Assembly (NCBI GenBank): GCA_030068075.1
Contig: CM057843.1
Span: 12,356,001 to 12,420,000 of the forward strand
DNA length: 64,000 nt
Reading direction: 5' to 3'
Source of the DNA: Paguma larvata
Taxonomy: Eukaryota > Chordata > Mammalia > Carnivora > Viverridae
The number at the start of each line of letters is the position of its first letter. The stretch's first letter is position 1. A program made the position numbers and the translations under genes. A model generated the notes under the pieces. It saw only the letters and a program-made list of their open reading frames with translations. It was not told the DNA's origin and made no database searches. Shown here one piece after another: positions 48,729 to 58,957 of this stretch.

Positions 48729-49167
48729 TGTAGTAAAAAACAAAATTCAACTGAGTAAACTTTGAAGATCTTACTGGCTTTATCCAACAAGTCATGACTC
48801 AGGCAGCATCCCATCTATCAAATAGAAAGGCGCTCCAAAGAGCTGTACGAAATGAAAAACTTTTTATAGGTGGACGGGAGAGGCTTTTATGGGCAGAAGG
48901 GAGTGGAACAAGGAAGTTACTAATAGCAAAGAGTACATTGTTTTCGGCAAGGTCACCGTCCTTTGAGGGACAGCAGGGGTCTGTCAGGTAGGTTAGTCAC
49001 TAGTGCTGACGAAGTAATTCCAAATGGACTGATTTAAGATACCATGCCTGGGAGAGGTTGAAACTGTAATTAAGTTAGGCATTAACCACCATTTGGTGAC
49101 TTGGATTTGGCACAGGTGACTTTATTCTGGCTCTGTTGTCTTTTTTTTTTTTTTTTTTTTTTAAGCA
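48729..49167 (-). repeat. ERV 3' LTR
   Basis: On the minus strand it begins TGCTTAA and ends ACTACA. It aligns along its length with the other LTR; shared blocks include 'aagatctta', 'gcatcccatcta', 'caaggaagttact' and 'gggagaggttgaaactgtaat' in parts. An oligo(T) run of 22 (49141-49162) has expanded where the partner has four bases. The polyadenylation signal seen in the partner is mutated here. Confidence 0.85.
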
Positions 49168-49180
49168 GTCTCTCCCCCAA
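49168..49180 (-). other. ERV polypurine tract (candidate)
   Basis: On the minus strand TTGGGGGAGAGAC lies directly before the 3' LTR, where the plus-strand DNA primer of a retrovirus is expected. Confidence 0.55.
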
Positions 49181-49524
49181 CTTTTATTTAAAGTTTATTT
49201 ATCTATTTAAGTAATCTTGCAGGGCACCTGCGTGGCTCAGTCGGTTAAGCGTCCAACTTCGGCTCAGGTCATGATCTCGCAGTTCGTGGGTCCAAGCCCT
49301 GTGTCGGGCTCTGTGCTGACAGCTCAGGACCTGGAGCCTGCTTCAGATTTATCTCCATCTCTCTCTCTTACCCCTCCCTTGCTCATATCCTGTCTCTGTC
49401 TCTCAAAACTAAATAAATGTTAAAAAAAGAAAAAAAGTAATCTCTACACCCAACATGGGGCTCAGACTCACGGCCCTGAAATCAAGAGTCTCATGCTCCT
49501 CTGACTGCACCAGCCAGGCGCCCC
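49181..49524 (-). mobile_element. Older carnivore SINE, split by a younger SINE
   Basis: On the minus strand: head GGGGCGCCTGGCTGGTGCAG, then 'gactcttgatttcagggccg', 'tgagccccatgttgggtgta' and an A-rich tail. The tail is interrupted at 49222-49434. It is inserted at the edge of the retroviral interior. Confidence 0.85.
49222..49434 (+). mobile_element. Felid SINE nested in older SINE
   Basis: Head 'gggcacctgcgtggctcagt', the felid middle 'gctctgtgctgacagctcag', a CT tract and an A-rich tail. The 9-base target-site duplication AAGTAATCT is perfect on both sides (49209-49217 and 49435-49443), which proves insertion into the older SINE. Confidence 0.95.
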
Positions 49525-49964
49525 ACAGTTGCCCTTCCCCTTCTGATCGTGCTCTCGACTGAGATGTGATCACAGTTTAAGACCTTAGCACCACTCCCAG
49601 CTACTGCTCAAATCTTTGCCATTTTTGCTGTTCCTGTGGTTTTCATAAGTCATGACGTTTTTTGCTGAATCTCTGTGATACTCGCAGGTCATGACTTCGG
49701 GTTCGCATTTTTTTAAATCAGTTATTCTCTACGTTCCATTTCTGATGTTCCAGTCTTGGGGACATCACCTGCTTTGTGGTTAGATGCTGCAAACACGCAT
49801 TTAAAGCTTTTGAGAGAATATAGGGCACAAGAGGGGACTACTATGCTTATTTTAAACAGGAGAGTTCTCAGGGTCTGGAATGCATTTTGGATCTATGATC
49901 CCTGAGACCCAAACCAATCAAGATCAAATAACTCAAAGACCTCCATTGAAGGAGTCACTTTTTT

Positions 49965-50176
49965 GTAATTTTTTAAAAATGTTTACTCATTTTTAGAGCG
50001 AGAGAGACAGAGCGTGAGTGGGGAAGGGGCAGAGAGAGAGGGAGACACACAGTCTGAAGCGGGCTTCAGGCTCTGAGCTGTCAACATAGAGCTTACGAGG
50101 CTCAAACCCACGGACCGTGAGATCGTGACCTGAGCCGAAGTCTGATACTTAACCGACTGAGCCACCCTGGCGCCCC
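49965..50176 (-). mobile_element. Felid SINE in ERV interior
   Basis: A full minus-strand copy ending in the head 'gactgagccaccctggcgcc'. A perfect 14-base duplication GGAGTCACTTTTTT flanks it (49951-49964 and 50180-50193). Confidence 0.95.
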
Positions 50177-50193
50177 GACGGAGTCACTTTTTT

Positions 50194-53100
50194 AAGTGAA
50201 ATTCCCTTTTCAGTGATTTAATGTAGCCGGGTTTCAACTTTCCCAGCAGTGTTAATCCAGGTGCAGTAAGTGGCACTTGGCTACACCACAGACGTTTTCT
50301 CATTTAGCTTAAAGGTAATCAGGGGATATCCTATTGTCAAGAACAACTTTGACCTTCCAAAGATGGGTCCTGCTGGTGAGATATTTTTGTAATGGGGGAC
50401 AGATCTGACTTAGATAATCACAAGGACACCAGAATGCAAATGTACTATGATTTGCTTAGGAATTTGTATCTATTGGGCAAGTACAGTTATAAGTAGAAAA
50501 GTGAAAACAGGGCACTAGACGTTCTGGTTGTAAAAGTCAGATTCTGTAAGTGACTCCTAAGTTCAGGGGGTCAGTTGGGACTAGAAGAGAAATTGGTTGT
50601 GGGGAAGACCAGGAGATCTCTAGTCTCTAGTCAACGGACAGATCCAGGCTCTTTGCTTATGATAAATCTGGCAATCCGAAAGCAGTCCCCTACCCCACAC
50701 CTCCCTTAGCGATAGCCTGAGAGAGATGGATGATGGCATTCTTTCCAGACCAGAGTAAAGGGAAGAGAAGAAGAAAGAATTTCATTTCGTGCTTAAAGAG
50801 TGAAGTCTTGATACAGCGTCTTGGGTAGAAGCAGTCTTTTGATTATCAGCTACTTTTCTTCTTAGTCTGATTTTGAGGTCACCAGCTGCTGGGGCCCTTT
50901 TTAATTGAGAGATGTAGACCCAGAGTTCAGTTCTCTAAAGCTTGGTTGCCATCTGGGGAGTGAGGAGGACCCTTAAAGGCAATCTTTGCTCTTAGTGATT
51001 CCAAATCAGAAGGATGAGAGAAAATTGGAAATGATAGTCTAGAGAGCCATAGCCAGATATTTGCAAACACTAGACTTCAGGAACCAGTCCAAGTTATGAA
51101 CAGATACGGAGCTAAACCTTAAAGACAATTAATAGGCTAGAATCTCATACCCACAGAGATGCAAAGTTTTTCTCTCTATAGTTACTCCCATTTTTTTAAA
51201 GAGTCACAGTAAGATTACTTGGTTTACATTAAACTTGGCCTGATTTTGTAAGTACAGCAAGAATAGCCATTAACCATATAAGCTCTTTTTAAGACACGTT
51301 TGCTGGCACTTCGATCTCTTCTCTGAGGCCAGGAAGCCAAGCCAAGGGCTCGCCATTAGGCTTTCACCTGCATCATCTATGGTCTGGGTGAATTTCTCTC
51401 TTCTCAGACTTCCCCCCCAAATGTCTTGAGGCTCACTGGCCTATCAGGAAGCAGCCTTCCTTATTACTCACCTGGAAGGCTGCTGGGAACCCTGTGGCAA
51501 AGTACCAGCCTGATTTTTCCAAACAGCTCCTTAAAGCTGTCTAGCCATATCTGAGTCTGTGCATTTCTCTAAAATGAAACATTCCAGTCAAAGCCTTGGT
51601 AATAAAGCCAGTGTTTTCAATTGTGTCCTCTTATAGGGAGAACAGATTTTTATTGAACTTACACAAATAACTAAGTATATTGACATGAATACTCAAGAGT
51701 TTACAAATTCTGGAGGGATCAGGTAGAGAGGAAAAGTAACTGTTTCATCTCTGTTTACAAAGGTATGCCCTACCAAATTGCTGTAGGTCATAGATCCCTT
51801 AAGTGAAAAGGTTTCCCCAGATCTGCAAAAGCAAAACATTAAGCAACTAGCAGTGTTTCAAACAAAAGGTCATGTAAAATTATAATCATCCTCAGTTCAT
51901 TAAGTCCTATGTAATTAATTAATTCTTGTTCTGCTTGAATCCGGTTTCCCCATTAGTTCTGGAAATTCTTCCCCAGTTCATTTTATGGTCCTAAAGTTAT
52001 TAGAAATCTTTACTTGTCGAAGTCCTTTCCACAAACACTTCTGTAAAAGCACCAGAGTAAAACAATAATTCTCTGTAAATGACAGAAGACTTTAAAATGC
52101 ACACAGTTAAAGATCAGATGAGAGTTCACTGTAATGGAAATGACAGGGAGATTTTTGTGAGTTTCAACATTTTAAGATAACAGCTAGAATTATGACCGAT
52201 AACATCGAGTCAGAACCTAAGAAGGCTTAGTGTCACTTATTTGATGATGCTGCCCATGCAATGTGTCAAATAAGCCTACTTAGGGAACATCTCTCTTTTA
52301 TAAGGAGAGAGAGCAAATCTTTTATGATTTTTAGGGATCCTCTGAAAAATCCTGAAGTTAGTGCTAGGTCAAGAAGACTTCATTTAGAATTGCATTTTTG
52401 GGAACTTTGTCAAAATATGAAAAGGTTTTAAAACACTTGGTCACATGGAATCTTAGATCAGTATGAAACAACACTCAGTTATCATTTTACTGAAGTGGTA
52501 ATTATAGACTTTATCGGCAAATACAGAAAGTTACATAATTGTCAAACAACAACAACAGCCCTAAGCTCCTTTAATAGAGGACTACTTCAGTAATCAAAGA
52601 CCTGATAAAGACAACATGAAACACAGGACATTATTTTGATAAGACACAACATTTTTGTTTTCTCAGTAGGTTGATTAAAAAGTAAAAACGCTTTCACAAC
52701 TTCTTATCCATAGCAGACCAATAGTCCTAGAAAATTTTGTTCTTATTTTAAGAGAGAAAACCAAACTTTGATACTGTACCACTTTACTTTTGATGTTAAT
52801 GGTTATCTTTTTTTCTTTTTAATTCAAGTTTGTTTTAAAGTTAGCTTGACCCTATATAAAATTCTTTTCCCAAGATTCCCTTTCCACAGACCTTCTCCAG
52901 TTTTCTTTCTTACATTCTGATTTTGTCCAACTTGGGGCCAGCTTCTGACCACAGAACTACTTAAACGCTTGATTTAAATATCTTGTCACTTTTCACCCAG
53001 GACAAACAGATGTTTCTGGTAGTATTGAACAGTTCCCCTTCAATGTAAGTGGGAACCCCATAGAGGGTGTAAAGGATACTTACTGCCTTCCCAAGATCCA

Positions 53101-54400
53101 GAGTTACTCTCAAATATAGCCAAAAGAAAGAATTGGCAACCTGCATGTCCCATCCAGGCAGAAAACCAAGCCAAGTTCTTAGGACACAAAACAAGCAAGA
53201 AGGTAGTAGCTGTCCCTGAAGAGAGAGTATCAAGAACCAGTGGGTTTGGATTTGGAAAGGACCAGACAGTGCGAAATTTTATTTTGGTCTCAGTTGGGCA
53301 TTCAGGAGAGCTGAGTCTGGTATGAATTCTCGCTCTCAGGCTTCTACTAGTTCTCCCAAGGATCCACTCTACCAGGATTTGGCAAGGTTTTTCATTAATT
53401 TTAGTTTTCCTTGGCTGTTTTCAGAGAATAATGTAGCAGTTTACCCGGAAACCCAGAGTCCCAATACCTCTGGGAGGGCCCATATGGGCACCTCCTTCAA
53501 AGGCAGATATGAAAACATTCAAGTTGGTGTTGAAGGATTTACCCAAAATGTTTGAGGACAAAATTTTTTCTAATGGCCCAGTTGGTTACAAATGAGATAC
53601 TGATTTCTGAGCCAGCGTTTTGGTGTTGGACTCCTAGGAAGGTATAATGGGAGAGGTCTAGGTGTTACTTTAGATAGCTTTTGAGTCTTTGATTTTTCAT
53701 TAGCCTTTACAACAAAACTTTCCATGAAACTGTTTTGGAATCTCGAAGCCTTTGGATGCTTCCGCATGCCAATTTAAAAAGTACCCCATTCTGTTTGTTT
53801 GGTTTAGGAACCCCTGCTTTTCAGTGCACTTCTTAAATAAATGATCTTGTCTAATTGGAATACTCCCATAATAGCCCCTGTAATTCTGGGTTGTCTTTAG
53901 GAAGATTTTGCATTTTCATTGGTATCTGTAGTTCCTGGAACTATAGTTCTTAGCCATGAAATAAGCATAGGTGTGCTGGAAGTCAGTGTGCTCAACTCTG
54001 GAATTTAAAGATTCCATTTCTTCTGGCTAAGCCTTTGAGTCTCACAGAACCAAATTAATACCTAAAGGCATGTGCTGCTGCTTTGGGAATTGTGTGGTGT
54101 TTGACAGTGTACCTTGTTGCACAGAAATTTTCTTGAGGTTGGCAGGTGACCTAGTGTCACTCTTGTGTCCATTCCATGACCAGCCTATCCTGACCTGGGA
54201 TTTTTAGAGTTAGGTACTGAGTACTCTTAAGAGTTTTTAAGTGCTTAGCCTAATGCCCACCACTTTTGTAGCTTTGGCTTCTGAGATTCTCATTAGCAAT
54301 AGCCTTTACCTTGTGTGCACACTAATGTACCTGCAGTAACTGAGATATTACTAACCAGTAAAAGGCTTTGTGTGCACCACCCAGCAATTCTCAGCGTGTT
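50194..54400 (-). other. ERV interior, no recognisable gene
   Basis: AT-rich sequence between the nested SINEs and the leader. The longest minus-strand frames are 90 codons (52961-53233) and 65 codons (53570-53767); neither shows a protease, reverse transcriptase or other motif that I can name. I regard it as non-coding or fully decayed retroviral interior. Confidence 0.6.
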
Positions 54401-54431
54401 ACTGGGGACTAGAGAAAGTACTGAACTGGCG

Positions 54432-54611
54432 GACCCCAAAGAATGGGGACTGTGGACTTGGATTCCCGTGAAATGGGGAATGCAGACGAACCATCAGAAG
54501 TTCCCAATGGGGAATCTGAGTACTAAACCAAGGGTAGGGGATTCCAGTCAAGTGGAATACTGCAAACTGAACTAGCCACAGTTCCTAACATGGTCCAGTC
54601 GAGTGGGGGAC
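54432..54611 (-). repeat. ERV leader: five related inverted repeats
   Basis: Five short dyads occur at 28-53 base intervals, each a 4-6 base C-rich arm, a 4-11 base loop and its G-rich complement: CCCCA/TGGGG, ATTCCC/GGGAAT, TTCCC/GGGAA, ATTCCA/TGGAAT and GTCC/GGAC. The two at 54541 and 54592 are clearly copies of one sequence (TCCAGTCAAGTGG and TCCAGTCGAGTGG). They lie between the primer binding site and the interior. Confidence 0.65.
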
Positions 54612-54786
54612 TGTAGAAAGCCAATTAGATCAGGAGCTCAACACGAAGAGAGCAGAGCTCGGAACCAAGAGGATCTTCCCATGGCCCTCGGAAATGGTGA
54701 GAAAGACCAAAAACTTAAAGGGTTCACAGGTACGACAGCTGGCTGTGTTTCTCATTGTGCTTGAAGCTGTCCGAAGTTTCTTTCGA

Positions 54787-54804
54787 GTCCCAACACTGCC
54801 ACCA
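54787..54804 (-). other. ERV primer binding site, leucine-tRNA type
   Basis: On the minus strand TGGTGGCAGTGTTGGGAC begins four bases after the LTR end. Its complement ends CTGCCACCA and closely matches the 3' end of a leucine tRNA (AAG anticodon) as I remember it, with about two differences in 17 bases. Confidence 0.65.
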
Positions 54805-54808
54805 AATT

Positions 54809-55175
54809 TGTAAAAACAAAATTCAGCCAAGTAAGTTTTAAAGATCTTATTGGCTTTATTTGGTGATTCAGCATCCCATCTAGGAGATAGAAAAGAGCTC
54901 TGAGGAGCTGTACAAAAATGAAAGATTTTTACAGGCAGAAGGGACTGGGACAAGGAAGTTACTGGCACAGTGCATTGTTTCAGGCAAGGTCACCTTCCTT
55001 TGGGAGACAGGCACAGCACCTCACTAGTACTGGCCAGGTAATTCCAGATTGGCCGTTTTAAGATTCCACTCCTGGGAGAGGTTGAAACTGTAATTTAGAT
55101 CTCAAGTCTCAGCTTGGTGATGTGGGCTTAGCACAAGTGACTTCATTTTGGGCCTTGTTGGCCCTGTTTTATACA
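54809..55175 (-). repeat. ERV 5' LTR
   Basis: On the minus strand it has TG...CA ends (TGTATAAAACAGG to TTTTTACA). An AATAAA signal lies at 54855-54860 on the minus strand, near the 3' end. TGTATAAAACA at the start could be promoter-like but sits at the very edge. Confidence 0.85.
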
Positions 55176-56151
55176 ATGCCCAAGTCTCGGGCCCCCAGGG
55201 GTGAGGACTAGGCCTCAGCCCACACGCCCCACCTGGCCTCCCTGCTCTCAGCCACCGTGGCGACTCCTTGTGACTCAGGGACAAGGATGGTCTCCCCTTC
55301 TCAGTGATCATCTTGGGTTTTGTTTCTTTAATTCTTTGGATAATTTCGATTTACCATTATTTGATTTTAAAAAGCAGTCCCTTTCTGTTTATTCATTTTC
55401 CAGCCTTATTTTCTTTCAGGTCTTGCCCCTCTCCACCTTCTCCTGCTGTGTCGCTGTGTGACGTTACTCGCCCTTCCTTCGCCTGCTTCGCTCCCATCTC
55501 AGCTCCGTCTCCAGCCGTAGATGGCCTGATGATGCGCCGGCCTTTCACACGAAATCAACTTGCTTTGTTTTTGTGTTAATTTGGTTTTTGATTCTTTTGA
55601 CTGTTGGCAGAAACAATGTTAATTCATGGGCCTTTTTCTTGCTAACTTTTGGATGCCCTGGGGTGGGGGCTGCATCCTGGTCTGCTGAGGGTTGCAATGA
55701 GACTGAGGCTGCCACCGTCCGAGGCGGTGGCTGCCTTCCAATCATGTCTGTGGCTCAGGAGAGGAGGCCAGGCGATGAGCTGTGTGACTGCCAAGTGTGT
55801 CAACAGACCATGCAGGGGCTTCCGGTGGGGGGGCAGGGGGTGGCGGCAGAGGGCAAGGACAGGCTGTGGGGAAGGGAAGGCCCTTGCCCCTGAGCTGCTA
55901 CCAGCCCCTGCATGGCTTCCCCCTCCACGGTGGTGGGAGAGGGAGCTTGGGCCGGGGTGACAGGTGAACTGGCCAAGTGTCCTGTGCGCACAGCCCACAC
56001 GCCCTGCAAAGGGGGAGGCCCAGGGAAGGCTGGGATGGGCCAGGCACGGCGGTGTTGGCTGAAGGAGCCCCCTGCAAGTCAAGACCAAGCCCGCCTCAGG
56101 CTATGGGGGGACCCCGTCTCCCCCTCAGCAGCCTCGTGTCCTCTCTTGTAG

Positions 56152-56293
56152 GAGGTCCCAAGTCATTGAGAAATTTGAGGCCTTGGACATTGAGAAGGCA
56201 GAGCACATGGAGACTAACTCGTCAGCCGGGCCCTCGCCATCAAGTGACACTCGCCAGGGCCGCAGTGAGAAGAGGGCATTTCCCAGGAAAAGG
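56152..56293 (+). CDS. MPRIP: MPRIP exon: RSQVIEKFEALDIEKAEH linker helix
   Basis: One base completing Arg, then 47 codons: RSQVIEKFEALDIEKAEHME, TNSSAGPSPSSDTRQGRSEK and RAFPRKR. The first 20 residues look helical and charged; the rest is Ser/Pro-rich and basic. The acceptor is CTCTTGTAG and the donor is AGG/GTGAGC. It ends in phase 0. It joins both the short and long versions of the preceding exon in frame; with the long version it continues the charged helix-like stretch REEVARLFGNERR. Confidence 0.97.
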
Positions 56294-57161
56294 GTGAGCG
56301 TCTGGGGCCTGGGGCCAGCGCTGAGGCCCAAGAGGTGCCGTGGGCAGCCACTGGGGCACCTTCAGCACGTGGCCCCACACCTTCTCACAGGACCCCCAGG
56401 CACACCTGGGTGCACCTCCGCCGGGCCTCCTGCTCTCGTTTCCTGGTTGTTTGTTCGTGTCTCTCCTTTCCTCCAGTTAGGGACTTTCTGGAGGGCAAGG
56501 GGTATCTTCTTCGTCTTCCTGTCAGAACTTCATCCTTCTCTGCTAAGGGCCAGGCTAGTGAGCCTTAGATCCCAGCTCATAACTGGAGCTGCTCTCTTTC
56601 TCTCTGAGACAGCCCAGCCACGAGGCTGAGCACCTTCCTTCCTCTTTCTTTCGAGCGGCGGCCGTCGCCCTCACTTCGCTCCTTAGTGCATGAGGCAGAT
56701 CTCTCCTCTGAAATCCTCCCCCTCCTCCTCCCAGGCAGCCCACCTGCCTCTTGTGGCCCTGCTGTGTCCGGTCTTCGTCTTCCTCCCCAGCCCTTGTCTG
56801 AGGCGCTCTGCTGCTCGCTGCCACAGAGCCTGGGGCTCTTCCTTCTGTGACCCCGAGAAGCCTGGGGATGGGGATGGGACAGGAGAGTGACAGTGACTGG
56901 TGCATCTGAAAGAAAAGTCTGCTTTAACAACGAATGCGTCTTTGAACCCGCTGCGTGAAAGCGGAAGGCGCTGGACGAGGAGTCCCAGGACACTGGCTCC
57001 AGTCCCTGCTCTGGCCCAGACTTGCCACGGGAGCCCAGACCAAGTGCTCTCCTCCTCGCCTGGGAACGTTCTTGACCCTCCCGCAGCTCTGGCTGCCGGT
57101 CTCCCTGCTCCCTGCCTGACTTTACTGGCTTGTACTGACTGGCGGCTGCTCTCTGCCACAG
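56294..57161 (+). other. MPRIP: MPRIP intron
   Basis: An 0.9-kb phase-0 intron, GTGAGC to TGCCACAG. GC-rich. A long minus-strand frame across the following exon is a composition effect. Confidence 0.95.
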
Positions 57162-57275
57162 GACCTCCCCAGTGAAGCCCCCACAGCTCCTCTCCCGGAC
57201 ACCTCGGCCTCCCCCCTGTCTCCACACCGAAGAGCCAAGTCACTGGACAGGAGGTCCACGGAGTCCTCCCTGACG
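57162..57275 (+). CDS. MPRIP: MPRIP exon: RRAKSLDRRS phosphosite-like linker
   Basis: 38 codons: DLPSEAPTAPLPDTSASPLS then PHRRAKSLDRRSTESSLT. It lies just before PH2. RRAKSLDRRS contains a basophilic-kinase-like RxxS pattern, and SASPLSPHRR carries SP sites; these are motif observations only. The acceptor is CTGCCACAG and the donor is ACG/GTGAGC. It is phase 0 at both ends with a length divisible by three, so skipping it would not shift the frame. It is the least conserved exon here compared with the human protein as I remember it. Confidence 0.94.
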
Positions 57276-58900
57276 GTGAGCCCAGGCGCCCGTGCACCGA
57301 AGCCTGGAGATGCTGCTCCTGCTGCTTCCTTCTGTCACTTGGGGTCACTGTCTGCTTATGTCCGTGCGTCCATGCTGGCTGTCCCTCTGCACGGGCCTTC
57401 GTGTCTGTGCGTGGGAAGCAGATGCTGTGTTTCTTTCCCTTTTCTGGATACATGGGCATCCTGAGCTCTGAGGTCGCCAGCAGAGGAGGCCAATTGGCCA
57501 AGGCAGCAAAATCCCGATTTCAGAGAACTGGGGCCGCAACAAGGAACCTCCATTCTTGCTTTGGGTGTTTGTTTCTGTGATATTTTGGAGGCAGGAGCCC
57601 CTTCTTGCTGGGAGCCCTTGCCTCATTCATGGTGTCTCACGACAGAAGGAGAGACGCCTTTGCCCGAGGTCGCTTGAGCTGCAGCAGTGGAGGTGCAGGT
57701 GGGGAGTGGCCAGACAGGACGGTCGCTCCAGTGGGGTGCGGAGAGTGGCCGGCCAGAGGCCTCAGGAATGACGGACAGCCATGCACATGGTGACCCGGGA
57801 CTCCTCTCTGCCTTGTCCTCAGCCTTCTGAGAAGCCCCTGGTTGGTGCCACTTCTACCCTTAGGGCCTGGAACCACCAGCCACACACACGAAACTGGCCC
57901 AGGATAGGAGGGCTTCTTACCTGGAAGAAGGTTGTCTTTTCTTGGAGTCTGAATGGTGCTCAGAGGTTTGGCACAGAGGCTCCTGAAACACGTGTTGCTA
58001 GTGGTCGTCCTGCCACTTTGCCCCGTTCGTGTAACTCCCTCCCAGTCGTTCAGATACAGACAGACATCACAGCCCGTTTCTGGTGGAGGTGGAGATAGCT
58101 GTAGAAAAGTGAGAGCGAGCACGTGGGCCGAGGGGAAGGATGATCCTCATCTCTTTGGGTGCCAGCTTGACAGGTGCCCAGCTGGGAAACACAAGCAGGG
58201 CCCAGCGGGGCTCCAGGTCGTCCTAAGGTGCTTCCTTGGGCTGCTCCCTGGGCCCCGGGACACAGGTGCAGTGGAGCCCAGCGGGGACAGCTCCCCGCTC
58301 TCCAGTCAGCTGTCCTGGGTTAGCATCTTGCAGAGAAGCGCAGATTCAAACTCATCCTGATACGTAGGTGGCCCCAAGGTCTTGGCACGGTTGCTGCTGC
58401 ATCTTGCTCAACACCACGCCTGGTCTCCGCTCCTCCGTCTTCCTCTCTCCGTCCTCCTCTCTCCGTCTTCCTGTGGCTTCTGCGAGAACTTCTGATTTCT
58501 CCTTTTAGTGGTCACTGCACATTTTCCCCTTGGCGTGAAACAGTAACTGACTCTCCCTCTGGGCTGTTTTCTGCTGCCGGGCAGGCTTCCGTCAGAGTGT
58601 CCGGGAAGCCCAGCTGCTGCTGTGCCCACAGGGCGCTGAGGCCATGCCCTTCGTCCCTGTCAGCCCGCCCAGCCCGGCGTCTCCTTCCTTGAAGACACAC
58701 GAATCTGCAGAGGGTTTGCAGGCAGCACCTGCCTGGGCAAGGCAGGCCATCCCGGCTTGTCTGGCAGGTGGAGAAATGCCTTTGCCCACCGCCCACCTCA
58801 TCCAGACAGAGACACCTGCTGCCCCTCAGTCACCCATTCCCCACGACTGGGATAGCTCATTGTGCCTTCTCCTGAACTGTTCTTTTTTCTCCCTTCTTAG
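57276..58900 (+). other. MPRIP: MPRIP intron
   Basis: A 1.6-kb phase-0 intron, GTGAGC to CTTCTTAG. It contains a 14-base tandem repeat (CTCCGTCTTCCTCT, three diverged copies, 58433-58474). No gene or transposon recognised. Confidence 0.95.
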
Positions 58901-58957
58901 CCTGACCTGCTGAACTTCAAGAAAGGCTGGCTGACCAAGCAGTACGAGGATGGCCAG
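58901..58957 (+). CDS. MPRIP: MPRIP exon: start of PH domain 2
   Basis: 19 codons, PDLLNFKKGWLTKQYEDGQ. KKGWLTKQ is the first strand of the second PH domain. The acceptor is CCCTTCTTAG and the donor is CAG/GTGAGC. Phase 0 at both ends. With only 57 bases it is a small exon, too short to be found by frame length alone; recognition rests on the protein match and its borders. Confidence 0.97.

Larger units (their letters stand above)
48729..55175 (-). mobile_element. Endogenous retrovirus, full-length but decayed
   Basis: Two related LTRs in the same minus-strand orientation bound 5.6 kb of AT-rich interior. Next to the upstream LTR is a primer binding site, next to the downstream one a purine tract. 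The interior has only short frames and no gag, pol or env domain that I can recognise, so it is a dead copy or a non-autonomous relative. The LTRs differ clearly from each other, so the insertion is old. No convincing target-site duplication was found. The family was not identified. It lies antisense inside an MPRIP intron. Confidence 0.85.
45417..56151 (+). other. MPRIP: MPRIP large intron carrying an endogenous retrovirus
   Basis: A 10.7-kb intron (donor GTAAGG, or GTATAG for the short form; acceptor TCTCTTGTAG). It holds a long CT/CA microsatellite at its start, a retrovirus with nested SINEs in the middle, and otherwise GC-rich unique sequence without recognised genes. Confidence 0.93.

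Noticed and set aside
52961..53233. A 90-codon minus-strand frame in the retroviral interior as a possible surviving viral gene.
   Set aside because: It has hydrophobic stretches but no recognisable retroviral motif, and the neighbouring frames are broken.
56683..57501. A 272-codon minus-strand frame and another of 216 codons overlapping it.
   Set aside because: They lie antisense to a real MPRIP exon in GC-rich DNA and show no domain.
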